Positions 1-7,001 of a stretch of DNA of 44,665 nt are shown one piece after another. The first letter of the stretch is position 1, and each line of letters starts with the position of its first letter. The notes beneath the pieces are model-generated. The model saw only the letters and a program-made list of their open reading frames with translations. It searched no databases and had not been told where the DNA came from. Origin of the DNA: JBAZWV01 sp964393325 (GTDB lineage: Bacteria > Patescibacteriota > Patescibacteriia > 2-12-FULL-60-25); NCBI GenBank assembly GCA_964393325.1, contig CAYMTE010000009.1, forward strand, positions 1-44,665, written 5' to 3'. Made by a program: the position numbers and the translations under genes.

Positions 1-418
1 ATTCTCTACGACAGCCCAAGCTCGTCATCACTATCCGCGGTCAAACTTGCGTCCAACTCGGTACAGTAATTTGTAAAGAAAGGTTTAGACTTGTCCGCGT
101 TCGCTCGCCGCTACTGACGGAATCAAGCAGACATCTTGTCCCGAAATGACTCTTTCGAATCATCCAGGACAAGAAGTCTGCGTATTGTTGTTCTCTTTTC
201 CTCTGGGTACTGAGATGTTTCACTTCCCCAGGTGCCTTCCTCACGACCTATGTATTTAGTCGTGGGTAATACGGCTTCGCCGTACTAGGTTACCCCATTC
301 GGAGATTCCCGGATCAAAGGTTGCTTGCCACCTCCCCGAGACTTTTCGCAGGCTGCTACGTCCTTCGTCAGCTCTTCGCTACCAAGCCATCCACCGTACG
401 CCCTTACGTGCTTCGACC
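1..418 (-). rRNA. rrl: 23S ribosomal RNA, 5' portion (partial, runs off the window start)
   Basis: Read on the minus strand, the sequence has the conserved 5' blocks of bacterial 23S rRNA in order: GGTGGATGGCTTGG, CCGAATGGGGTAACC, TGAAACATCTCAGTACCC, GAGGAAAAGA and CAGTAGCGGCGAGCGAAC. The mature 5' end is placed at about 418 by alignment with the usual start (GGTCGAAGC... for E. coli GGTTAAGCG...). Only the first ~418 nt lie in the window. Between the GAGGAAAAGA and CAGTAGCGGCG blocks there is an extra hairpin at 127-181 that E. coli lacks. Small open frames inside this gene were discarded. Confidence 0.95.
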
Positions 419-947
419 ATCCGGGATCACGAGACGAATGAGATTCTCATGTCTGATCGGATGGCAGTAAGGTGTACTGTTTGTCCCGTCTTGCGACGGG
501 ACGCTTACAATTGGATTCTTATGCCTTGTACGTATAACACTCTATCTTTGCCGCTTCCGCTTGCGCGGTCGCGACAGACAAATTGTCATCGTTACAAATT
601 ACGAATCTCATCATCAACGACGTTTCCTCCCTACGGAGTACTGTCGTATGTATGGATCAGGGTTCTGTTGTCGAGGTCCAGTCCGGCCTCCCGATGATCG
701 GGTGAGACGGACACGGACGGGCGTCGATCGACATCCTCGCGATCGGCTCCTGTCTGTATCCAACTCGTTGAAGGGTGTGAAACAAAGATCCGCCTGGCGG
801 CTGCCAAGCGGATCCAATACTGGAGTTCCGTGTGGCTTAGCCGAGTGTCGAGTTCATACTCGCATCGAAGGGTGAGCGCATAGCGGTCTCCAGAGCTCCT
901 CAGTACCGTTAGGCGTCCATGTCTGCTTGAGGAGGTGGTGTTGAAGT
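419..947 (-). other. Long leader / upstream region of the 23S gene, no protein gene seen
   Basis: About 530 nt lie between the predicted transcription start (~947) and the mature 23S 5' end. I see no tRNA and no 16S 3' end (no anti-SD block) here. It holds at least two strong hairpins: 483-502 (GTCCCGTC, 4-nt loop, GACGGGAC) and about 788-815 (GATCCGCCTGGC pairing with GCCAAGCGGATC, with one mismatch). These may be rRNA processing stems or protective leader structures. Short open frames in this stretch have no recognisable product and no ribosome binding sites. Confidence 0.6.
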
Positions 948-953
948 GTCGCT

Positions 954-982
954 ATAGTAGTGGAACTCAAAACCCTTGTCAA
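954..982 (-). promoter_or_regulatory. 23S promoter (sigma70-type)
   Basis: On the minus strand TTGACA (982-977), a 17-bp spacer, then TACTAT (959-954). This is the best consensus promoter in the window and drives the 23S gene. Its -35 box overlaps TTGTCA read on the plus strand (976-981), which pairs with CAAAAT at 998-1003 as a possible rlmH promoter (16-bp spacer, 6 nt before the rlmH ATG). Confidence 0.8.
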
Positions 983-1009
983 GTGCCGAAAATAAGCCAA
1001 AATATAGCT

Positions 1010-1483
1010 ATGAAAAAGATCATCATCCGCGCGATCGGAAAAGCATCCGATTCCTGGCACCGGGAAGCTGTCCAAACATACCTAGAACGCCTCGCGCCGT
1101 TTGCACGCCCTGAGCTTATTGAGCTTCCGGAAGGACACGGGGGGTCGGTGAAGCCAGATGTCGAAAAAACCCGCCGCACAGAAGCTGAATCGCTCCTTAA
1201 AGGGATCCCGAATCAGGCGTTTGTCGTCGCCGTCGATGAAACCGGGAGAACGTTTTCCTCCAACACCTTTGCCGAACAGATCCATGCCTGGTCCGAAGGC
1301 GGACGCACGCTCGTTTTCTTGATCGGCGGCTCCTGGGGACTCGACACGACCGTCCGCGACCGAGCCGATACCGTCCTCTCACTCGGATCCATGACGCTCC
1401 CCCATCTCCTTGCACGCATCGTGCTCCTCGAGCAGCTCTATCGTGCAGAAACGATTCTCGCCGGAAAGACGTACCATAAATAA
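1010..1483 (+). CDS. rlmH: 23S rRNA (pseudouridine1915-N3)-methyltransferase RlmH
   Basis: A 157-residue SPOUT-class methyltransferase, the usual family length (~155). Family knowledge: RlmH methylates pseudouridine 1915 in helix 69 of 23S rRNA on assembled 70S ribosomes. Visible motifs are the cofactor-loop segment FLIGGSWGLD near residue 107 and the C-terminal GKTYHK, matching the conserved IGG.dG / pYHr ends. The ATG at 1010 fits the family N terminus (MKKIIIRAIGK); upstream in-frame codons are not homologous. There is no Shine-Dalgarno, and a weak -10 (CAAAAT, 998-1003) ends 6 nt before the ATG, so the mRNA may be leaderless. It is divergent from the 23S gene, a suggestive pairing of an rRNA with one of its modification enzymes. 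Confidence 0.93.
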   Translation: MKKIIIRAIGKASDSWHREAVQTYLERLAPFARPELIELPEGHGGSVKPDVEKTRRTEAESLLKGIPNQAFVVAVDETGRTFSSNTFAEQIHAWSEGGRTLVFLIGGSWGLDTTVRDRADTVLSLGSMTLPHLLARIVLLEQLYRAETILAGKTYHK

Positions 1484-1529
1484 ATTCGGCTTCGCATACG
1501 ACACTCCTCCGTCTTGCTATACTTTCTCC

Positions 1530-1697
1530 ATGCAAAATGACTTGCGGCATACGCGCCTCGACGCAGCATGGAAACGATTCATAGAGCGAGTCACGTCTAT
1601 CCGAGAACGCGCCCTTTCCTTGCTCCGCGACGCCGAAGAACACGATCGCACGCAGCGTCGAGAAGAGTTGTTCGCGCGGATAAAAAAGTCTTCCTAA
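1530..1697 (+). CDS. Small hypothetical protein, 55 residues
   Basis: A short, highly charged, Arg/Glu-rich and probably helical protein (MQNDLRHTRLDAAWKRF...). I do not recognise a family. Support for it being real is an extended -10 box, TGCTATACT, with TATACT at 1518-1523 just 6 nt before the ATG at 1530 (predicted leaderless), and the next gene starting only 4 nt after its stop. It is likely the first gene of a three-gene unit ending at the terminator at 3513. Confidence 0.6.
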   Translation: MQNDLRHTRLDAAWKRFIERVTSIRERALSLLRDAEEHDRTQRREELFARIKKSS

Positions 1698-1701
1698 TCC
1701 T

Positions 1702-3213
1702 ATGGACCTTCAAAACGAACAGAAGCAGGAATCTTCGCTTGAACGGAGTGCGGAAATACGAGAGCCGCGCGAGCGTGCAACCGAGATGCTGCGCGAAGGC
1801 GATCGTCACGTGAGCGGTGCAAAAGGCCTTATCGAGAGCGCTCGCACGTTCATGAAAAAAATCGGTATGGGACGCGAAGCGGAGCTCAAACAACTCGAAG
1901 ACGAAACCGACGCAGCCTGGGATGAACTCGCTTCAACCGTCGAGCCGATTGCCAAAGGGAAAAACATCGAAGCGCCGACGGATGATATTGATGCGGGATG
2001 GGAGACGGCGGAGAAACCAACGGAAGAGGAGCTGGATTGGGGAATGCCGACGTCCGAACACCCTGCGGAAGATGAAACGACCGCTCTTGCGTCGATCGAA
2101 GAAGCATTTTATTCCTCCCTTTTCGCAACACGCGTAGACGTTGCCGCGTTTGAGCTTCTTCTCCGCTCCGTAGAGAATCACCCAAAACACCAAGAACATC
2201 TTCGAGGTGAGCTTGAACGAGCGATTGGCAAAACATATGCGAAACGATTCATCGAAGATGCTTCGTATCGAGAAGAACTCTCCGAGGTGGCGTCTCAACT
2301 CGATGGCAAACTCGGCGAGGATGGCCCACGTATCTGTGATGCCGCGCAGATCAACAAGCTCGTGTTTGCACACGAACTCTTTGGAAGAAATATTCGTGCC
2401 ATTGTTGACGCCATGAATCTTAGCAATCACACCCCTGAACTCATTCTTAATACAAAAGAGATGTCCGCCGTCATCTATATCGACGAACCGACGTTCGACG
2501 ACAAAACAGGTGACTGCACCGGCGAAATGTCTTCCGCGCTTGCCTATCGACACGGAGAAGTGTCTGGCAGGATTGAACGAACGTTCCGCATCCAACGCGT
2601 ACCGCAAGGGAATACGCAGGAATACCAACGCATCGGCGAACTCAATCTCATCACGCTTCCGCATTCACTCAAAGGAAACGGCGTGGCTCAAAAAGAAATG
2701 GAAGCAAGCGAGCAACTCATGCGCGAACACGGATTCGACGCTGTAACGCTTCATGCGAATATCGACGTCGGCGGATATGCCTGGGCCGTCAAAGGCTATG
2801 GATGGGATATCCATGCGATGCGTGAGGCGACAACGGCAGACAAACACATACCAGCCGAAACCATCCTCAAGGATTTCATCGAGAGCCGCATCGAAGTTCT
2901 CCGGTATCAGTTCATGGTTTCAAATATCGACGAAGCAGATCCGATGATCGCATCCATCCTCTCGGAATATGAAGCGTGCGCAAAAAATCCTCTTGCCGTC
3001 ACCCCACAAAAACTCGCAAGCATCGGCAAAGATGGACCCATCTTTATTCGGACAAGATCGAAGCGTCTCATTCCTGAAACCCAATACACAGACGAGCTCC
3101 GCGCGTCGGATCCTCCAGATACGACACAGAAAGGTGGATTACACGCGGGAAAGCTCTTCCTCCTTCAATCTGACTGGTATGGACAAAAATCCCTTAAATC
3201 CCCTTCCGTATGA
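1702..3213 (+). CDS. Hypothetical protein with a GNAT-like acetyltransferase domain
   Basis: A 503-residue protein. The N-terminal ~130 residues are acidic and look disordered or helical (many E/K/R). The region around residues 300-380 resembles a GNAT N-acetyltransferase core: a strand leading into LPHSLKGNGVAQKEM, which looks like the acetyl-CoA-binding V/L..s.rG.GiA..l loop, followed by a helix and then DVGGYAWAVKGYGWD, the G.yaW...GF.w pattern seen in some GNAT proteins. The substrate cannot be told. It starts 4 nt after the preceding gene and overlaps the next gene by ATGA. Domain assignment is inference; the frame itself is strongly supported by length and operon spacing. Confidence 0.75.
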   Translation: MDLQNEQKQESSLERSAEIREPRERATEMLREGDRHVSGAKGLIESARTFMKKIGMGREAELKQLEDETDAAWDELASTVEPIAKGKNIEAPTDDIDAGWETAEKPTEEELDWGMPTSEHPAEDETTALASIEEAFYSSLFATRVDVAAFELLLRSVENHPKHQEHLRGELERAIGKTYAKRFIEDASYREELSEVASQLDGKLGEDGPRICDAAQINKLVFAHELFGRNIRAIVDAMNLSNHTPELILNTKEMSAVIYIDEPTFDDKTGDCTGEMSSALAYRHGEVSGRIERTFRIQRVPQGNTQEYQRIGELNLITLPHSLKGNGVAQKEMEASEQLMREHGFDAVTLHANIDVGGYAWAVKGYGWDIHAMREATTADKHIPAETILKDFIESRIEVLRYQFMVSNIDEADPMIASILSEYEACAKNPLAVTPQKLASIGKDGPIFIRTRSKRLIPETQYTDELRASDPPDTTQKGGLHAGKLFLLQSDWYGQKSLKSPSV

Positions 3214-3509
3214 CATCTCCAACACACGAATCTTCAATGGTGGGACGCGCGTTCGACGCACAGGGAAACGATCAGGGCGATGCAACATTCCACGAACGAG
3301 ACATGGGGTTCACGACGGACGTTGAAGCTGCCGACCTCGCTCATCTTCGCGAAACGGAAATAGACGATGCTCTCGCGCAGGTTCGCGCATTCGCATCACA
3401 TGACCCTGCTCTTGGCGCGAGTGCGTATCAGCATGTGATCAATCTCTACCCCAACGACCCTCGCGTCCCTGACTGGAAACGGACACTCGAAGAGCTTCGC
3501 AAAACATAG
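3210..3509 (+). CDS. Hypothetical protein, 99 residues
   Basis: A small soluble acidic protein (MTSPTHESSMVGRAFDAQG...). The second half, DIDDALAQVRAFASHDPALGASAYQHVINLYPNDPRVPDW, has the look of a short TPR-like or helical hairpin, but I cannot name a family. The ATG overlaps the stop of the GNAT-like gene (ATGA at 3210-3213), implying translational coupling and a shared function. A strong terminator follows 3 nt after the stop. Confidence 0.75.
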   Translation: MTSPTHESSMVGRAFDAQGNDQGDATFHERDMGFTTDVEAADLAHLRETEIDDALAQVRAFASHDPALGASAYQHVINLYPNDPRVPDWKRTLEELRKT

Positions 3510-3512
3510 ATG

Positions 3513-3541
3513 CCGCGGCCATGTGCCGCGGTTTCTTTTTG
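3513..3541 (+). terminator. Intrinsic terminator
   Basis: Stem CCGCGGC (3513-3519), 5-nt loop, GCCGCGG (3525-3531), then TTTCTTTTT. It ends the 1530-3509 unit. The -35 box of the tdk promoter begins only 5 nt later. Confidence 0.9.
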
Positions 3542-3545
3542 AGCA

Positions 3546-3574
3546 TTGCAGAGTACGCTCTCAATCCGTACCAT
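3546..3574 (+). promoter_or_regulatory. Promoter of the thymidine kinase gene
   Basis: TTGCAG (3546-3551), 17-bp spacer, TACCAT (3569-3574). The -10 ends 10 nt before the ATG at 3585, so the transcript is predicted to have a leader of only 3-4 nt. This argues against the upstream TTG at 3546 as the start codon. Confidence 0.7.
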
Positions 3575-3584
3575 AGGCCACGAT

Positions 3585-4157
3585 ATGCCCGGATCCCTCA
3601 CCTTCTTCACCGGCCCCATGGCGTGCGGCAAGACACTTGAGCTCGTTCGCCATCTTCAGATTTACGCCGAGCAGCGTGTCCCCACCATCTGCCTCCGCCC
3701 GGCACTCGATACGCGGAGTTCGCGCGTGGAATCACGATCCGGCCTCGCATACGACGGCCTCACGGTTCCAGAAAAAGATCTCGACGCGATCACACGTGCC
3801 ATTCAGCCCTACGCCGTCATCGGCATTGATGAGTTGCAATTTTTTACCCCCGACATTGTTCCGCTGCTTCACACGCTCATGAAAGAAGGGAAAACGATTC
3901 TCGTCTCGGGACTCGACACGGATTTTCGTGGAGAGATCTTCCCCGCCGCGCTCGCGCTCATGTCGATTCCCGAAACCATCATCCAACGATCACGTGCCGT
4001 GTGCAGCGTGTGCCGCGAGCACAATGCAACGCGTACGCAACGGTTGCGAAACGGCGAGCCTGTCCGACTCGATGACCCGGTCGTCACCGTTGAGCACTCT
4101 GGAGATTCTGTCACCTACGAACCGCGGTGCGTCGTTCATCACTGCGTGCGTGAATAA
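3585..4157 (+). CDS. tdk: Thymidine kinase (type II)
   Basis: A 190-residue protein that phosphorylates thymidine to dTMP with ATP in the salvage pathway. Seen directly: a P-loop GPMACGKT (residues 10-17), the Walker B-like GIDELQFF, the lasso-proximal SGLDTDFRGE, and a zinc site of CSVCREHNATRTQR plus CVVHHC near the C terminus. All match bacterial type II TK. One variation: DELQFF replaces the usual DEAQFF. The start at 3585 is set by the promoter spacing and by the family N terminus (MPGSLTFFTGPM). A salvage enzyme fits a host-dependent or scavenging lifestyle. It is separated from its neighbours by terminators on both sides and is likely monocistronic. Confidence 0.95.
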   Translation: MPGSLTFFTGPMACGKTLELVRHLQIYAEQRVPTICLRPALDTRSSRVESRSGLAYDGLTVPEKDLDAITRAIQPYAVIGIDELQFFTPDIVPLLHTLMKEGKTILVSGLDTDFRGEIFPAALALMSIPETIIQRSRAVCSVCREHNATRTQRLRNGEPVRLDDPVVTVEHSGDSVTYEPRCVVHHCVRE

Positions 4158-4162
4158 AAGAA

Positions 4163-4187
4163 ACCCCTCGCACAGATTGCGAGGGGT
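4163..4187 (-). terminator. Intrinsic terminator for the minus-strand gene 4212-4616
   Basis: A 10-bp stem, ACCCCTCGCA / TGCGAGGGGT with a 5-nt loop. On the minus strand it is followed by TTTCTTTTATT, so it terminates leftward transcription. On the plus strand no T-tract follows, so it is at best a weak end for tdk. Confidence 0.85.
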
Positions 4188-4211
4188 CAAGCGAAGATGG
4201 ACGCGCGGACG

Positions 4212-4616
4212 CTACGCGTTGATGCGCCGCAGGAACTCCTCCCCGGAGACCTGCAGCTGAGCGACCGTTTCCATCGCCGGTCGTTGCCTGCCGACGAAGT
4301 ACACCGGCAGCCCATAACGGCGTGCCAGCGTCGCGAGCTTTCCGATCCGGCTCTCCGGATGAAGCGTCGTCCCGTCGCGCGTTTCGAGCACAAAAACCTT
4401 TGGCTCAAAGTGCGCAATGAGGACCTCGACCGCGTACTCATCCAGGTGGTCAGATTCAAAGCCGAAGTACACAGACAGCGGACGCGCCTTGCCCCGCCGA
4501 ATGCGACGGTCGACGAGCGACCCCTTTTTCCGATCCGGGATCTCGTATCCCGCCGGCGCGAGGATCACCCTAACTGCGTCGTCCGAAAAAACATGCTCAA
4601 TGAGCGCTTCCTCCAC
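4212..4616 (-). CDS. Hypothetical protein, 134 residues
   Basis: A soluble protein with alternating strand/helix pattern (VRVILAPAGYEIPDRKKGSL..., EVLIAHFEPKVFVLETRDGTTL...). It could be a small nuclease-like or Rossmann-type fold, but I do not recognise it. A GTG start at 4616 is preferred over the upstream TTG at 4637, because AAAGGAG lies 6 nt before the GTG. A leader of about 38 nt runs from the promoter at 4661-4689. It is one of the genes in the window with a conventional Shine-Dalgarno site. Confidence 0.75.
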   Translation of the reverse strand: MEEALIEHVFSDDAVRVILAPAGYEIPDRKKGSLVDRRIRRGKARPLSVYFGFESDHLDEYAVEVLIAHFEPKVFVLETRDGTTLHPESRIGKLATLARRYGLPVYFVGRQRPAMETVAQLQVSGEEFLRRINA

Positions 4617-4660
4617 GATGCTCTCCTTTACGAACAACGCCTCCGTTGTACGCGCCTATA

Positions 4661-4711
4661 GACATACCTGAAAACTCCCGTTTTGTCAATCATGCGTCCT
4701 CCAGATACGCT
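4661..4711. promoter_or_regulatory. Divergent promoters sharing one -35 box
   Basis: TTGTCAA at 4683-4689 serves both strands. Rightward: TTGTCA (4683-4688), 17 bp, TACGCT (4706-4711), then 9 nt to the PP2C ATG at 4721. Leftward: TTGACA (4689-4684), 17 bp, TATGTC (4666-4661) for the gene at 4616. The two polymerases cannot both hold the -35 at once, so firing should be mutually exclusive. Confidence 0.75.
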
Positions 4712-4720
4712 ATCGGTACT

Positions 4721-5887
4721 ATGATAAAAAATCCGTTCGAGACGCCTCCTGCGCAAGAGCGACTTCTCGAAGGAATAGAATCCGTGCGCGAGGAACAACG
4801 GCTATCCGTCGTGCCCGCGAAAACGGTTTCCGGATTCGCAGACATGGACGTTGCATACACCCTCGAACAAAAACGGCGCTCAGAATCAGCAACAACTGCA
4901 CGACGCAATGAAGATGCCGCGCTCGCCGACCCTGCATCAGGACTTCTTGGCGTGTTTGATGGCGTCGGGAGCACCGCGCAAGGAGCTGAAGCGAGTGCCA
5001 TTGCCGCGCATATTCTTCCCGACCTCTTTCTGGAAGAAGAGACGCGACAACGGCTGCGCACAAAAAAAGAAGTACTCACCGATCTTCGTCGCAGTCTCAT
5101 TCAACAAACGGAACGGCGAGCTATGCTTCGCCCCGCATCCGCCGAAGGCAAGACCGAAATCAACACGCTTCGCGCCGAAGAATCACGCATGCGCGACATC
5201 TTAGGCAAGAATCCGGATCTAGCCGCACGAGCGCTCGCTCTCCTAACGTCACTCCGAGAAGCAGACACGCACGTTCGTACGACAAACAGTTCAACGACCG
5301 CCTGCGTGGGGTTCATCCACACGACCTCCGAAGGAGTGCGATATGCCGTCATCGCGAATATCGGTGACAGCGGCGCGCTTCTCGTGTCCGCATCCGGACA
5401 CGTGGAACAGATTACGCAAGATGACTCATACCTTAACGACCTCCTTGCATCGCGCATTCTCTCGCCGGAGATGCTCTTGCGCATGAAGAAAGATCCCACC
5501 AAGCGACACAATATCCCCGTCTACAATGATCCGCATCACGTTCGTATGACGCCGATGACGTACCACGACATCTCCGCTTACGTTATACGAACGCTTGGAA
5601 AAGGAAGCGCTGCATCGCTAACGATTCAAGAGCTCCAACCTGGCGACACGCTTCTCCTCGGCACAGACGGATTGATCGACAAATACGAAACGCTCCCGAC
5701 AGCAAACACACGCGCAGACAACGTCATCCGCGAGCTCATGGACTTTACGCCGCTTTCCGAGCCCCTGCAGGTCGATACACCTCTTCCGTCACAACTGGAC
5801 GATATTCGAACGGAAGCTTCGCTCCGAAAAGCCTACAAAACGACGGATGACGTCGCGATCGTTGCAGCGCGTATCAAAACAGAGTAG
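4721..5887 (+). CDS. PP2C-family protein phosphatase
   Basis: A 388-residue serine/threonine phosphatase-like protein. Visible PP2C motifs in order: LLGVFDGVGS (metal-binding Asp of the FDG(H/V)G motif, near residue 80), VIANIGDSGALL (GDSR-type), GDTLLLGTDGLID (TDG metal site) and KTTDDVAIVAA (the D[DN] near the C terminus). All metal-ligand aspartates appear present. A charged insertion of about 90 residues, rich in R/E/K, lies between the first and second motifs. No membrane segment or sensor domain is seen, and no partner kinase lies nearby. The start at 4721 follows a -35/-10 pair with only 9 nt between the -10 and the ATG. Confidence 0.88.
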   Translation: MIKNPFETPPAQERLLEGIESVREEQRLSVVPAKTVSGFADMDVAYTLEQKRRSESATTARRNEDAALADPASGLLGVFDGVGSTAQGAEASAIAAHILPDLFLEEETRQRLRTKKEVLTDLRRSLIQQTERRAMLRPASAEGKTEINTLRAEESRMRDILGKNPDLAARALALLTSLREADTHVRTTNSSTTACVGFIHTTSEGVRYAVIANIGDSGALLVSASGHVEQITQDDSYLNDLLASRILSPEMLLRMKKDPTKRHNIPVYNDPHHVRMTPMTYHDISAYVIRTLGKGSAASLTIQELQPGDTLLLGTDGLIDKYETLPTANTRADNVIRELMDFTPLSEPLQVDTPLPSQLDDIRTEASLRKAYKTTDDVAIVAARIKTE

Positions 5888-5890
5888 GAT
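5862..5890 (+). promoter_or_regulatory. Promoter for the structured RNA / tRNA-Leu transcript
   Basis: TTGCAG (5862-5867), 17-bp spacer, TAGGAT (5885-5890), lying across the 3' end of the PP2C gene. The predicted start at about 5897 leaves a ~110-nt leader before the tRNA, and the three-way-junction candidate lies inside that leader. Confidence 0.6.
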
Positions 5891-5907
5891 GCTGCCGAGA
5901 AACATAC

Positions 5908-5971
5908 ATGCGAGGTGGGTCGAGCGGAACGCTCGACGGGCGCAAAAAACGCCCAGGGCCGACACCTGCAT
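5908..5971 (+). ncRNA. Candidate structured RNA with a three-way junction
   Basis: P1 pairs 5908-5917 (ATGC, bulged G, AGGTG) with 5963-5971 (CACCT, GCAT). P2 is a perfect 8-bp hairpin, GTCGAGCG / CGCTCGAC, with a GAA loop (5919-5937). P3 is GGGCG / CGCCC with a 7-nt A-rich loop (5938-5954), directly abutting P2. The purine-rich strand AGGGCCGA closes the junction. It lies between a promoter and tRNA-Leu and has no terminator of its own. I cannot match it to any named RNA family; it could be a tRNA leader, a processing signal or a regulatory RNA. Confidence 0.5.
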
Positions 5972-6008
5972 CAATGTTTTGACCGAGGCCTTGCCGAGAG
6001 ATATCCAT

Positions 6009-6095
6009 GCGCAGGTGGCGGAACTGGCATACGCACCAGGCTTAGAACCTGGCGCCCGCAAGGGCTTGTGGGTTCAACTCCCACCCTGCGCACCA
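6009..6095 (+). tRNA. tRNA-Leu (anticodon UAG)
   Basis: A class II tRNA. The acceptor stem is GCGCAGG (6009-6015) with CCTGCGC (6085-6091), the discriminator is A6092 and CCA is encoded (6093-6095). The anticodon stem CCAGG/CCTGG encloses loop CTTAGAA, giving anticodon TAG, which reads CUN leucine codons. A long variable arm (CGCCCGCAAGGGCTTG) and T-loop GGTTCAACTCC are present. It is followed 6 nt later by a terminator. Confidence 0.97.
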
Positions 6096-6101
6096 CGCAA
6101 C

Positions 6102-6126
6102 ATCCCCCGCACAACGGGGGATTTTA
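6102..6126 (+). terminator. Intrinsic terminator after tRNA-Leu
   Basis: Stem ATCCCCCG (6102-6109), 5-nt loop, CGGGGGAT (6115-6122), then TTTTA. Confidence 0.85.
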
Positions 6127-6260
6127 CGTGCCCCGTGTCGCATACTGCAACGATGCTTCACGTGGGACACGACTTCCAATACGAGAGCTCGGTAACGCAA
6201 CCATCCCGACATCTCTTTTCGAAGGATGTTTTTTGTGATGGAATCGATCTCGACCTGCGT
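6127..6260 (+). other. Leader region of the CofE-like gene with possible secondary structure
   Basis: No gene is seen here. It contains nested short pairings (GTGTC with GACAC, enclosing GCAT with ATGC, about 6137-6175) and a T-run (6229-6234) after a weak stem, CATCC with GGATG. This could be a leader with an attenuator-like element, but the stems are weak and I match no known riboswitch. Confidence 0.25.
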
Positions 6261-7001
6261 ATGACGATCAAACCCCTTCGCACGCGACTCTTCCGACCAA
6301 CGGAATCTCTTGCAGATTTCATCATCGAACATCTTCCGCAACCGCCAGAAGGAAGTGTCCTCGTTGTTACATCAAAAATCATGGCGCTCTCGCAAGGGCG
6401 AATCGTCACAATAAAAGACGCTACGAGCAAAGACCGCGCCATTCGCAAAGAAAGCTCCCGACTTCTCCGGACGCCGTGGTGCTGGTTGAGCTATAAAAAT
6501 GGAGAATGGTGTGCAAATGCGGGCGTTGATGAATCGAATGCCGACAACCGTCTTCTTCTTCTCCCTACGCGAATTCAAGAAACAACGCGACACCTTCTGA
6601 CACAACTGAAAACGCACTACCATCGAAAACATCTCGGTCTGATCGTGACGGATACGCGTATTTATCCCATGCGCGTCGGAACAATGGGCGTCGCCGTCGG
6701 CTTTGCAGGATTCGAAGGAATCCGAAGCTACATTGGTCAACCGGATCTTTTTGGAAGAACGCTAAAACGAACAACGGCGAATGTTGTTCACGCGCTATCC
6801 GTTGCCGCGGTTCTCACCATGGGAGAAGGAAATGAACGCACGCCACTCGCGATAATCACAGACGCGCCCGTTTCTTTTACGACCAAACCCCAATCCCTCA
6901 CCGCGCTCGCGATCAAGCCGGAAGACGACCTCTATCGTGCGGCATATCGTTCAAACGCGCATTCGTCTCGTGTACGCGCCATACGCCGCCCGTCTCAATG
7001 A
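6261..7001 (+). CDS. CofE-like F420-0:gamma-glutamyl ligase domain protein
   Basis: A 246-residue protein related to CofE (coenzyme F420 gamma-glutamyl ligase). Motifs in order: SVLVVTSKIMALSQGRIV (CofE vtqKivSkaEGr), CANAGVDESN (the strongly conserved AnAGvD.SN), LGLIVTDTRIYPMRVGTMGVAVGFAGF (DT.gRpwR.G..dvAiG.aG) and GRTLKRTTANVVHAL. No F420 genes are in this window, so the true substrate may differ, for example gamma-glutamylation or amide ligation of another acid. A longer upstream frame runs through tRNA-Leu and is not real; the ATG at 6261 starts the homologous region (MTIKPLRTRLF). Its last 89 bp overlap the convergent gene on the other strand. Confidence 0.85.
   Translation: MTIKPLRTRLFRPTESLADFIIEHLPQPPEGSVLVVTSKIMALSQGRIVTIKDATSKDRAIRKESSRLLRTPWCWLSYKNGEWCANAGVDESNADNRLLLLPTRIQETTRHLLTQLKTHYHRKHLGLIVTDTRIYPMRVGTMGVAVGFAGFEGIRSYIGQPDLFGRTLKRTTANVVHALSVAAVLTMGEGNERTPLAIITDAPVSFTTKPQSLTALAIKPEDDLYRAAYRSNAHSSRVRAIRRPSQ

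Noticed and set aside
41..244. Open frame on the minus strand
   Set aside because: It lies inside the 23S rRNA gene.
449..875. Two open frames in the 23S leader
   Set aside because: No ribosome binding site, no homology, arginine-rich composition of non-coding GC-rich DNA, and they oppose the rRNA transcript.
5979..6007. TTGACC ... TATCCA as a tRNA-Leu promoter
   Set aside because: The -10 ends only 1 nt before the tRNA 5' end, so the start would fall inside the tRNA; the promoter at 5862-5890 fits better.
5847..6260. Upstream extension of the CofE-like frame
   Set aside because: It reads through tRNA-Leu and its terminator; family homology starts at 6261.
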